Below, in pieces: positions 1 through 6,434 of a stretch of 6,865 bases of DNA. The notes beneath the pieces were generated by a model that saw only the letters and a list, made by a program, of their open reading frames with translations, was not told the DNA's origin and did not search any database. A program made the translations under genes and the position numbers. The first letter of the stretch is position 1, and each line of letters starts with the position of its first letter. The stretch covers positions 1 to 6,865 of the forward strand of contig PBVB01000067.1 of NCBI GenBank assembly GCA_002728075.1. The letters are read 5' to 3'. The stretch is from Flavobacteriaceae bacterium. GTDB lineage: Bacteria; Bacteroidota; Bacteroidia; Flavobacteriales; Flavobacteriaceae.

Positions 1-1233
1 ACTTTTTTCATCTACAATTGGATAATTTTTTGGAATAAGCCTCAAAACGAGTTTATCGTAAGAAGTCTCTTTGTTTTGAAATTTATTTAATGCAGCTGTG
101 GTAATATTTTTTAGAAGAGAGTTGATTATTTTATACCCAATTATCTCTTTTTTTAACACATTTTCAGATCGATAGACCTTCTCTTTACTTATTGAAATAA
201 TGTCTTCCATCTGAGCCTTGTATTTGCTCTTATCAAGTAGGGCGTGCGGATATTGCCCGGTCATAATATTTTGATAATTTTTTAAAAATTGATCTACTGA
301 ATCTACAATTAGGTTATTTATTGCAAGTGACCTTAAATAAGCTATTCGCTGAGAAGTGTGCATTAGCGAATTGTACTTTTTAGTATCTATGTTGTCCTTA
401 ACAAGTTTTATAAAATATTCAAGAGCATAGTCTTCGGATATCCATCCCAAATTAATTCCATCCTCAAAATCAATTATCGTATAACAAATATCATCTGCTG
501 CTTCAACCAAATAAGCAAGAGGGTGGCGTACAATTTCTCCACTAATTTTTAGTCCTAGGTCATCTATTATATCTTCAAAAATTACCTCTTCGGATTTGAA
601 AACGCCAAATTTTTTGCTCGCAACATGATTCGAATTTGCATTTGGATATGAAAACCTGGGATATTTTATATATGAGCCTAAAGATGCGTAGGTTAGTCTA
701 AGTCCACCTTCATTTCCATTTATAGATTCGGTTAAAATTTTTAAACCATTTGCATTCCCCTCAAATAGACAAAGATCTTGGTACTGAACCTTAGTTAACA
801 TGGATTCAAATTCTTTTCCTTTTCCAGTTTTGAAAAATTGGCCAATCGCCTTTTCTCCACTATGACCGAAGGGAGGGTTCCCAATATCGTGAGCGAGTGA
901 AGCAGCTGCAATAATTGCCCCAAAATCATTTGCTTGATAACCATGTTCTTTTTGTAAATCAGGATTTACTTTTAAAATTTCAACTCCTGCCATTCTGCCC
1001 AGACTTCTTCCTACTACCGATACTTCCAAACTATGGGTAAGACGAGTATGAACGAAATCTGTTTTAGAAAATGGTATTACTTGCGTTTTATCTTGCAAGG
1101 ACCTAAATGGAGAAGAAAAAACGATTCTATCGTAATCAACTTCAAATCCTAAACGTATTTCATTTTGTTGATTTCTAATTCTTTTTTGCTTATCACCGAA
1201 TCTTTTTAATGAAAGTAATCTCTCCCAATTCAT
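1..1233 (-). CDS. dgt: dGTP triphosphohydrolase (dGTPase), C-terminus cut by window edge
   Basis: An uninterrupted minus-strand frame of 411 codons runs from ATG at 1233 to the window edge, reading MNWERLLSLKRFGDKQKR at its start. It is an HD-superfamily metal-dependent phosphohydrolase. Visible signatures are HTRLTHSLEVS (62-72, H67), AHDIGNPPFGHSGE (114-127, H115 and D116) and EAADDICY (244-251, D247/D248). Together these supply the H...HD...D metal ligands. Family knowledge: dGTPases hydrolyse dGTP, and often other dNTPs, to the deoxynucleoside plus tripolyphosphate in the cytoplasm, shaping the dNTP pool. Bacteroidota members are usually around 440-450 residues, so only a few dozen C-terminal residues should be missing. 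No SD site precedes the ATG, and a TATTTTTG box lies 4 nt upstream, so the message may be almost leaderless. It is divergent from the lipoprotein gene and looks like a housekeeping neighbour, although one set of 11-bp repeats lies in the shared intergenic region. Confidence 0.95.
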   Translation of the reverse strand, partial: MNWERLLSLKRFGDKQKRIRNQQNEIRLGFEVDYDRIVFSSPFRSLQDKTQVIPFSKTDFVHTRLTHSLEVSVVGRSLGRMAGVEILKVNPDLQKEHGYQANDFGAIIAAASLAHDIGNPPFGHSGEKAIGQFFKTGKGKEFESMLTKVQYQDLCLFEGNANGLKILTESINGNEGGLRLTYASLGSYIKYPRFSYPNANSNHVASKKFGVFKSEEVIFEDIIDDLGLKISGEIVRHPLAYLVEAADDICYTIIDFEDGINLGWISEDYALEYFIKLVKDNIDTKKYNSLMHTSQRIAYLRSLAINNLIVDSVDQFLKNYQNIMTGQYPHALLDKSKYKAQMEDIISISKEKVYRSENVLKKEIIGYKIINSLLKNITTAALNKFQNKETSYDKLVLRLIPKNYPIVDEKS

Positions 1234-1237
1234 GTAA

Positions 1238-1245
1238 CAAAAATA
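1238..1245 (-). promoter_or_regulatory. Possible -7 box for dgt
   Basis: On the minus strand this reads TATTTTTG, a full match to the Bacteroidota sigma-A -7 consensus TAnnTTTG. It ends only 4 nt before the dgt ATG, which would put transcription start at or next to the start codon. No TTTG-type -33 element is obvious about 20 nt upstream. A one-mismatch alternative, TATATTTA, lies at 1282-1275 on the same strand and would give a normal leader. The match could be chance in such AT-rich DNA. Confidence 0.3.
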
Positions 1246-1297
1246 ATAGGTTTTATATGCATAATATAATTATCTAAATATAATATTAAACTCATGG

Positions 1298-1315
1298 TAA
1301 CATTCTGCTAACATT
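1298..1315. promoter_or_regulatory. 11-bp-spaced direct repeat (TAACATT x2), possible response-regulator site
   Basis: TAACATT occurs at 1298-1304 and again at 1309-1315, an exact 11-bp period (one helical turn), as expected for a PhoB/OmpR-type dimer binding in tandem. The half-site overlaps the TTAACAT core of the repeats near 1350 and 6242. It sits 34 bp before the promoter-proximal repeat of the lipoprotein gene. Read on the other strand (TGTTA...TGTTA) it could instead lie in the -33 region of a dgt promoter whose -7 box is 1282-1275. Which gene it serves cannot be decided from the sequence. Confidence 0.45.
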
Positions 1316-1348
1316 AGATAATAATTATTTAAAAAACACATCTTGATT

Positions 1349-1367
1349 TTTAACAATGGGTTAAAAA
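1349..1367 (+). promoter_or_regulatory. PHO-box-like direct repeat ahead of lipoprotein gene
   Basis: Two 8-mers, TTTAACAA (1349-1356) and GTTAAAAA (1360-1367), are separated by tgg, giving an 11-bp period. The 17-mer at 1350-1366 agrees with 6254-6270, upstream of the porin, at 15 of 17 positions, including the central TGGGTTAA. The pair ends 19 nt before a perfect TAnnTTTG box, so it occupies the place of the -33 promoter element. That is the classic location for a PhoB-type activator that replaces the upstream element. The regulator's identity is inferred. Confidence 0.55.
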
Positions 1368-1386
1368 AAAAAGACACTGATATGGA

Positions 1387-1394
1387 TAATTTTG
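1387..1394 (+). promoter_or_regulatory. Bacteroidota -7 promoter box of the lipoprotein gene
   Basis: TAATTTTG is a full match to TAnnTTTG. It lies 27 nt before the lipoprotein ATG at 1422, predicting transcription start near 1400 and a leader of about 20 nt. No canonical TTTG -33 element stands at the right distance; the 1349-1367 repeats stand there instead, which suggests an activator-dependent promoter. The in-frame TTG at 1392 lies inside this box, so it cannot be the translation start. Confidence 0.6.
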
Positions 1395-1421
1395 AATTGT
1401 AATTTAAAATCAAGTATTATC

Positions 1422-2921
1422 ATGAAAAAATTTAAAATTTTTTTAATCTCAATTACAATTATATTAACCTCTTGTACTAAAGAAGTTACCATATCTGATG
1501 CTGATATACAAAGGATTGTAAATGCAGCTGTGGCTGCTGCATTGGCTACTTACCCATCTAGTGATCAAATTGCACAGGCTGCAGCAGATGCTGCAAGAAT
1601 TGCTGCTACAGAGGCAGTCGCTGCTGGATTTGGTGACGCTGAAGCTTTTGAAGCTGCAGTATCTGCGGCACTTGCTGCTCAACAAACAATCGTTGAACTA
1701 GGTACAGCAGGTGGTATTACTAAGTTAACGGGTGTAACATCCTGGACAAAAGACAAAACTTATATACTAGGTGGAAAAATTGTTGTTACCGCCGGTGCTA
1801 CTCTAAACATTGAGGCTGGAACTTTAATAAAAGCTCTTCCTGGTACAGGTAATGATGCTACTGCTCTTATTATTGCTAGGGGTGGAATTATAAATGCGAT
1901 TGGTACTCCAACTGCCCCAATAATTATGACTGATTCAAATGATCAAATTACAGCTAAACAAATTGCAAGTGGTGACTTTGTAAGTCCAAATAGAACTGCT
2001 TTAGATAGAAGTAAGTGGGGAGGATTAGTAATTCTTGGAAAAGCTACGATTTCAGACAGCAAAACCGAAGAGGCCATAGAAGGAATTGTGGCAATTGGTT
2101 CGGATAACTGGAACATGTACGGCGGTTCCTCTGATGGTGATAGCTCTGGTGAAATAGCTTACATTTCAATTAGACACACAGGAACTGAAGTTGCTCCAGA
2201 TTCAGAACTTCAAGGTTTAACTCTTGGTGGTGTTGGAAGTGGGACAAGAGTTTCACATATTGAGAGTTATGCTTCTGGAGATGACGGCCTAGAAATTTTT
2301 GGTGGATCGGTTAATTTATCTAATATGATAATTTATTCCCACCAAGATGACGGACTTGATACCGATTACGGGTGGAATGGAACAATTGATAATGTAGTTA
2401 TCGAACTAGCACACGATTCTGATACTGCATTTGAGTACGATGGCCCTAGAAATCCAGCCGACGACAGTGGAAATCAAAATACAACAAAAAACGTGACTAT
2501 TTATGGAAGATACACTCAAGCAGCTACTGATTCAGACAAGGGAGGACAATTTAAAGAAAATACTTTTTCGATTGTTCAAGATGTTCTTTTAGCTGGAACA
2601 GCAGCAAATTTGTCTACAATGTCGGCTATGGAAGGTTTTCAAAATAACAATGGGAACTATAAAAGTTTTACAACGCCTAGAACATTTGGAACGGATCCAG
2701 TTGGTACTGCTAATTTGATATTTAGTGATTGGTATTATAATGGCGCTTTTGTTCAAGCAACAATTGTTGATAGCAATACAGTTTTAGACAATAGCAACAT
2801 GGATATTAATTCTACTTTTTCAAGTTGGGCAACAATTGGAACATCTCCAGATGCTGATCAAGGTGCAGATTTATCCGAATTTACCGGATGGTCTGTATGG
2901 GATGCTCAGGCAAATAAATAA
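1422..2921 (+). CDS. Lipoprotein with alanine-rich stalk and right-handed beta-helix domain
   Basis: The protein has 499 residues and starts at ATG 1422. The in-frame TTG at 1392 is rejected because it overlaps the promoter and would bury the signal peptide. Residues 1-18 form a lipoprotein signal (MKKFK, hydrophobic core, lipobox LTSC with Cys18). Residues 25-90 are an Ala-rich, probably helical stalk. From about 98 onward, short beta-strand repeats with stacked Gly/Asn/Asp turns (for example ILGGKIVVTAGATLNIEAGT, KWGGLVILGKA at 198-208, LTLGGVGSGTRVSHIE at 266-281) indicate a parallel beta-helix. Asp pairs recur at 287/288, 309/310 and 332/334, one per predicted coil. Similar Bacteroidota proteins are annotated as hypothetical or, misleadingly, multidrug transporter; I see no transmembrane segments beyond the signal. 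It lies 78 bp upstream of a TonB receptor, with a hairpin between. It is probably an outer-membrane-anchored partner of that receptor; ligand unknown. No T9SS sorting domain is seen. The K-E after Cys18 is only a weak surface-export signal. Confidence 0.85.
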   Translation: MKKFKIFLISITIILTSCTKEVTISDADIQRIVNAAVAAALATYPSSDQIAQAAADAARIAATEAVAAGFGDAEAFEAAVSAALAAQQTIVELGTAGGITKLTGVTSWTKDKTYILGGKIVVTAGATLNIEAGTLIKALPGTGNDATALIIARGGIINAIGTPTAPIIMTDSNDQITAKQIASGDFVSPNRTALDRSKWGGLVILGKATISDSKTEEAIEGIVAIGSDNWNMYGGSSDGDSSGEIAYISIRHTGTEVAPDSELQGLTLGGVGSGTRVSHIESYASGDDGLEIFGGSVNLSNMIIYSHQDDGLDTDYGWNGTIDNVVIELAHDSDTAFEYDGPRNPADDSGNQNTTKNVTIYGRYTQAATDSDKGGQFKENTFSIVQDVLLAGTAANLSTMSAMEGFQNNNGNYKSFTTPRTFGTDPVGTANLIFSDWYYNGAFVQATIVDSNTVLDNSNMDINSTFSSWATIGTSPDADQGADLSEFTGWSVWDAQANK

Positions 2922-2962
2922 TTATGATTTGATTAATCTAAATCAATTTTTTTCAAACCCTT

Positions 2963-2989
2963 GGGTCTGTGTAAAACATAGACCCTTTT
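2963..2989 (+). terminator. Hairpin with short T-run between lipoprotein and receptor genes
   Basis: GGGTCTGTG (2963-2971) pairs with CATAGACCC (2977-2985) across a TAAAA loop: nine base pairs including one G-T wobble, then TTTTA. This is the most stable-looking hairpin in the plus-strand intergenic DNA. It has the form of an intrinsic terminator, but the T-run is only four long and the receptor ATG is 14 nt beyond the stem. Since no separate promoter for the receptor is evident, it more likely acts as a partial terminator or mRNA stabiliser that makes lipoprotein mRNA more abundant than receptor mRNA. Confidence 0.6.
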
Positions 2990-2999
2990 ACTATTTAGT

Positions 3000-5816
3000 A
3001 TGAAGACCAATAATTTACATTACTTTTTTGTTTTAACCCTTCTTCCATTTCTTGTTTTTGCTCAATCCACTATTGATGGAAAAGTAATTGATGGAGAGTT
3101 TAATGATGTTCTACCATTTGCAAATGTCATTCTTTATTCTCAATCAGAGGATGGAAGTTTAATCAATCTAGAGGGCTCAACTACTGATTTTGACGGAAAT
3201 TTCTCCTTCTCTGATCTACCGGCTGGTGTCTACACAATAGATATCAGTTTTGTAGGTTATTCAACAGTAAAAATATCTGACATAGCACTTAAGGTTGGCG
3301 ATGTTGTTCCTATAAGTGTAACTCTTCAACCAGCCTCTTCTGAACTAGAGGAAGTCGTTGTAACCACAACTCAGAAAAGAAATAACGAAGCATCTGTTTT
3401 AAGTATTCAAAAAAATGCTGCTGTTGTTTTGGATGGACTATCATTACAAGCAATTCGAAGAGCTGGTGACGGAGATATCGCCCAAGCAGTTAGAAGGGTA
3501 CCAGGGGTTTCAATTCAAGAAGGTAAGTACGTTTATGTGAGGGGGCTTGGAGATAGATATTCAAAAACTCTGCTTAATGGTATGGAAATTCCAGGTCTCG
3601 ACCCAGATCGTAATACCCTACAACTCGATATTTTCCCAACAAATTTGATTGATAATATCCAGGTTTTAAAATCAGGGAATGCTTCTTATGACGCTGATTT
3701 TAGTGGTGGTATAGTAGACTTATCTTTACGAGACTTTTCATCCACTCCTTTAAATACATTTACTGTTGGAGTTGGATTCAATCCAGATATGCATTTTAAT
3801 TCAGATTATGTATATGACGAAGGTAGCAAAACGGATATTTTTGGTTTCGACGATGGATATAGAAAGTTTCCCTTATCAAGAGGAATTGACATTCCTTTAC
3901 CTGAGAGGGGAAATCTAGCCTCTTTAAATGTAACATCATTCACACAAAATGTAGACAAGAATTTAAATGTGTCTAATAAAAGCAGCTCACCAAATTTGAC
4001 CCTCGGTTTTACCTCAAGCAATTCTTATGATTTAAAAAATGAAAGAAAAGTAGGATACATGGCCTCTTTAAACTACCGATCAAATATTAGTTATTTTGAT
4101 GACTATCTCGAATCAAGGTATGAAAAAAGCTTACCTGCATTTGCAAATACAGTTTATAATACTGGAAAGTTAGGAAAGGATGAGAGATTTATAAGTTTCC
4201 TGGGCGGGATTGCCTATGGCTCAAAGAAAGGAAAGCAAAAAATTAATTTTTTATTTATTCAAAATGGAGAATCTACTGCAATTCAAGGAGATTTTTTAAA
4301 CAATGGTGAAAACAATTATGATGGGGTTGGTCAAATTAAATCCTACGTGCAAAGACAAATTATTAGTATCCCATTTAGTTCAAAGAACTATTTTTTAGAC
4401 GGTAAACTAGAGGCGAACCTTTCTTTTACTCCTACTTTTTCTAGAGTTTATGATAAAGATTTTAAAACATCTATTTTTAATAGAAGTGGTAACGGAGATT
4501 TGTACTTTTCAAGAAATGGTGCTGGTTTACCTGTTCGAATATGGAGAGACCTTGAGGAAAGTTCATATAACGGTAGATTTAATTTAATATACAAACACAA
4601 TCTTGGAGGAATTAGCGCGGAAACCTCTGTAGGTGGGTTTTATTTAAGAAAGCAAAGAGAATTTGCAACAGAGTTTTTTACAATAGATTATGTTGGGAGT
4701 ACTCTTGACTTAAACGGTAATGCGAATAATCTTCTCAATAATATTTGGGCCCTAAATGATCCAACAGGCGCTTTTTTGTTTGGAACTTTTCAAGAAGAAA
4801 ATCAATTCGATTCTACAATTGAAAAAAGTGGTGCTTACATTTCTGAAGAGTTAAATTTCTCCGAAAAATTTAAGACTTATCTGGGTGTTAGATTAGAAAA
4901 CTATACAATATTTTACACCGGTGAAAGTCTTGACAATTTAATTTACTCAGATGAACAATTTATCAATACCTCCGATCTATTTCCATCTGTAAATATGATT
5001 TACTCATTAGATGAAAACAGAAAAATAAGAGCTTCATATTACAAGACCACGGCTCGTCCTTCATTTAAAGAAAACTCCGCAGCTGTAATCTTCGATCCCG
5101 TTACTTTTAATAGATTTTTTGGAAACGTGAGCTTAAATCCAACTTACATAAATAATTTTGATTTAAGATTTGAAAAGTATGGTGAAAGTGGAAACTTTTT
5201 TGCGGTAAGTGGATTTTACAAAAATTTTCAAGATCCAATTGAAATCGTTATGTATCAAAGAAGTCCTAGGCAGTTTCGCCCACAAAACAGCGAGGAAGCA
5301 AACGTATTTGGATTAGAATTAGAATTTAGACAAAAAATATTAAACAACGATATTTATAATTTAGGACTAAATGTAAATGCATCTGTAATTGAATCAAGAC
5401 AAAAATTGGTTGGTGATGAACTTGATGTTCGTCAATTCGATGCCGATGCCTTAGGTATTGAATTAGACGAATATAGAAGATTACAAGGACAATCACCTTA
5501 CCTTTTAAATACCTCATTGGTGTATAAAAGAAACTCATCCGAGCTTAGTTTATTTTACAATGTCCAAGGTAAAACCTTGATGTTTGTAGGAAATGACGAT
5601 GTTTCTGATGTTTTTTCTGTACCGTTTCACTCTCTTAATTTAATAGCGAGAAAATCCTTTGGTAAAGAAGAAAAACAACAAATTCAATTAGAGGTCCAAA
5701 ATATATTGGGCGATGTAAGGGAAGTGCAATATGAATTTTTTAATGCTGATCCTGTTTTGTTTTCTCAAAGGAAAATTGGTAGAACTTTCGCTGTAACCTA
5801 CAGGATCCAACTTTGA
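3000..5816 (+). CDS. TonB-dependent outer-membrane receptor with N-terminal carboxypeptidase-regulatory-like domain
   Basis: The protein has 938 residues and starts at ATG 3000, with a Sec signal peptide ending LVFAQ (cleavage after Ala21). Residues 23-110 form a CarboxypepD_reg-like beta-sandwich (FANVILY, DGNFSFSDLPAGVYTI, ISFVGY). A TonB-box-like stretch, LEEVVVTTTQKR (116-127), is followed by the plug domain with IAQAVRRVPGVSIQ (160-173), YVYVRGLGDRYSKTLLNGM (177-195) and ASYDADFSGGIVDL. The remainder is the 22-strand barrel type, ending in an aromatic/hydrophobic strand, FAVTYRIQL. It would import a substrate across the outer membrane using TonB-ExbBD energy. No susD gene is adjacent; the upstream beta-helix lipoprotein takes that place. 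Probably co-transcribed with the lipoprotein, with possible attenuation at the 2963-2989 hairpin. It ends in tandem stops (TGA TAG), 43 bp from the convergent gene. The substrate is not readable from sequence; phosphate or phosphate esters are inferred from context only. Confidence 0.93.
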   Translation: MKTNNLHYFFVLTLLPFLVFAQSTIDGKVIDGEFNDVLPFANVILYSQSEDGSLINLEGSTTDFDGNFSFSDLPAGVYTIDISFVGYSTVKISDIALKVGDVVPISVTLQPASSELEEVVVTTTQKRNNEASVLSIQKNAAVVLDGLSLQAIRRAGDGDIAQAVRRVPGVSIQEGKYVYVRGLGDRYSKTLLNGMEIPGLDPDRNTLQLDIFPTNLIDNIQVLKSGNASYDADFSGGIVDLSLRDFSSTPLNTFTVGVGFNPDMHFNSDYVYDEGSKTDIFGFDDGYRKFPLSRGIDIPLPERGNLASLNVTSFTQNVDKNLNVSNKSSSPNLTLGFTSSNSYDLKNERKVGYMASLNYRSNISYFDDYLESRYEKSLPAFANTVYNTGKLGKDERFISFLGGIAYGSKKGKQKINFLFIQNGESTAIQGDFLNNGENNYDGVGQIKSYVQRQIISIPFSSKNYFLDGKLEANLSFTPTFSRVYDKDFKTSIFNRSGNGDLYFSRNGAGLPVRIWRDLEESSYNGRFNLIYKHNLGGISAETSVGGFYLRKQREFATEFFTIDYVGSTLDLNGNANNLLNNIWALNDPTGAFLFGTFQEENQFDSTIEKSGAYISEELNFSEKFKTYLGVRLENYTIFYTGESLDNLIYSDEQFINTSDLFPSVNMIYSLDENRKIRASYYKTTARPSFKENSAAVIFDPVTFNRFFGNVSLNPTYINNFDLRFEKYGESGNFFAVSGFYKNFQDPIEIVMYQRSPRQFRPQNSEEANVFGLELEFRQKILNNDIYNLGLNVNASVIESRQKLVGDELDVRQFDADALGIELDEYRRLQGQSPYLLNTSLVYKRNSSELSLFYNVQGKTLMFVGNDDVSDVFSVPFHSLNLIARKSFGKEEKQQIQLEVQNILGDVREVQYEFFNADPVLFSQRKIGRTFAVTYRIQL

Positions 5817-5859
5817 TAGTAATCTATTATATTAATACTAGTTAGTTATAAAGAGTAGT

Positions 5860-6216
5860 TTAATCAAGAATTACTTCTTTAACGAAATAGTTACCGCTAA
5901 ATTCTATTTCCTTTAAATAGTCACCGAACAAAAAAATCCATTTGCCCTCTTTTTTACCATCATTGTAATTGGCAATACAAATTTTTTCACCGGCATCATT
6001 ATAATAAGTCCATTCTCCATGAAGTCTGTCTCTTTTTAAATATCCCTCCTGAGCCTTCACTCCATTACTATGAAATTCTACAACTTTTTTTAATTGATTA
6101 TGATGTTCAGTAATTTTTAATTTATTTGTTTTTATGGAAAATTTTTGATCCATTAAAAATGGTAAATCCTGAGAAAAACCATAAAAACTGAGAAAAAAAA
6201 CAAAAATGTATTTCAT
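5860..6216 (-). CDS. Small secreted MORN-variant (YwqK-like) repeat protein
   Basis: The protein has 118 residues. I chose ATG at 6216 because it gives a clean signal peptide (MKYIFVFFLSFYGFS, then Gln16). The further ATG at 6249 would add 11 residues before the signal and overlap the 6242-6271 repeats. The mature part carries MORN-variant repeats: VEFHSNGVKAQEGYLKRDR, LHGEWTYYNDAGEKICIA, NYNDGKKEGKWIFLF. These resemble the family labelled 'toxin-antitoxin system YwqK family antitoxin', a label with little functional support here: no toxin gene is adjacent and the protein looks exported. Small flavobacterial proteins of this shape are common and uncharacterised. It is convergent with the TonB receptor and divergent from the porin, so the 6217-6434 region is its promoter region too. 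A near-match -7 box, TAACTTTA, lies at 6232-6225 on its strand. Confidence 0.8.
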   Translation of the reverse strand: MKYIFVFFLSFYGFSQDLPFLMDQKFSIKTNKLKITEHHNQLKKVVEFHSNGVKAQEGYLKRDRLHGEWTYYNDAGEKICIANYNDGKKEGKWIFLFGDYLKEIEFSGNYFVKEVILD

Positions 6217-6241
6217 ATCTAATTTAAAGTTACAAATTTTT

Positions 6242-6271
6242 CTTAACATTAAATTAACATTGGGTTAATAT
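6242..6271 (+). promoter_or_regulatory. Triple 11-bp-spaced PHO-box-like repeat
   Basis: Three 8-mers, CTTAACAT (6242-6249), ATTAACAT (6253-6260) and GTTAATAT (6264-6271), are separated by exactly 3 bp (taa, tgg), giving an 11-bp period over three turns. The pattern resembles the cyanobacterial PHO box, which consists of YTTAAYYW 8-mers with 3-bp gaps. It lies between the divergent YwqK-like gene and the porin gene. It is 26 bp from the YwqK-like ATG and 164 bp from the porin ATG, so it may serve either or both. Confidence 0.6.
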
Positions 6272-6344
6272 TTAAATAATCTGTCAAAAAAAGTGAAAAA
6301 AAATTTTTATTTCAATTAATTTATGTTGTAATATTGGAATAAAC

Positions 6345-6363
6345 CTTAACATTAAATTAATTT
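6345..6363 (+). promoter_or_regulatory. Second PHO-box-like copy nearer the porin
   Basis: CTTAACAT (6345-6352) and ATTAATTT (6356-6363) are again 11 bp apart. The 16 bases at 6345-6360 are identical to 6242-6257, 103 bp away. A third unit is not visible. A one-mismatch -7 box, TAATATTG (6329-6336), lies upstream of it, and no good TAnnTTTG follows it. Its role (second operator, relic of duplication, or repression site downstream of the promoter) is open. Confidence 0.45.
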
Positions 6364-6434
6364 CATTATTTCATTTTTTCAGTTTAAAAAAACTATTTTA
6401 TTTAGTTAAAAGCTTAACCTTTAGTTTTTTATTT

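Noticed and set aside
1256..1263. TATGCATA palindrome as an operator
   Set aside because: An isolated 8-bp palindrome in very AT-rich DNA, without a second copy in the regions examined.
1392..1421. TTG at 1392 as start of the lipoprotein gene
   Set aside because: It lies inside the -7 promoter box and adds ten residues before a textbook lipoprotein signal that begins at ATG 1422.
1464..1685. 73-codon minus-strand frame rich in Cys and Ser
   Set aside because: It is the antisense shadow of the alanine-codon-rich stalk: GCT/GCA repeats read backwards give Ser/Cys. No signal, promoter or family features.
3806..4021. 71-codon minus-strand frame inside the receptor gene
   Set aside because: Antisense to a well-supported coding region, with no recognisable features.
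5326..5538. 70-codon minus-strand frame inside the receptor gene
   Set aside because: Antisense shadow; its His/Arg-rich composition reflects the reverse complement of receptor codons.
5817..5859. Bidirectional terminator between the convergent receptor and YwqK-like genes
   Set aside because: The gap is AT-rich with a small ACTAGT palindrome, but I could not find a stable stem with a T-run in either direction.
6217..6249. ATG at 6249 as start of the YwqK-like gene
   Set aside because: It would place eleven polar residues before the signal peptide and overlap the PHO-like repeats; ATG 6216 gives a clean signal.
6405..6420. GTTAAAAG-CTTAACCT as another PHO-like site
   Set aside because: Individual 8-mers fit, but the period is 8 rather than 11 and the stretch appears to code for the porin signal peptide.
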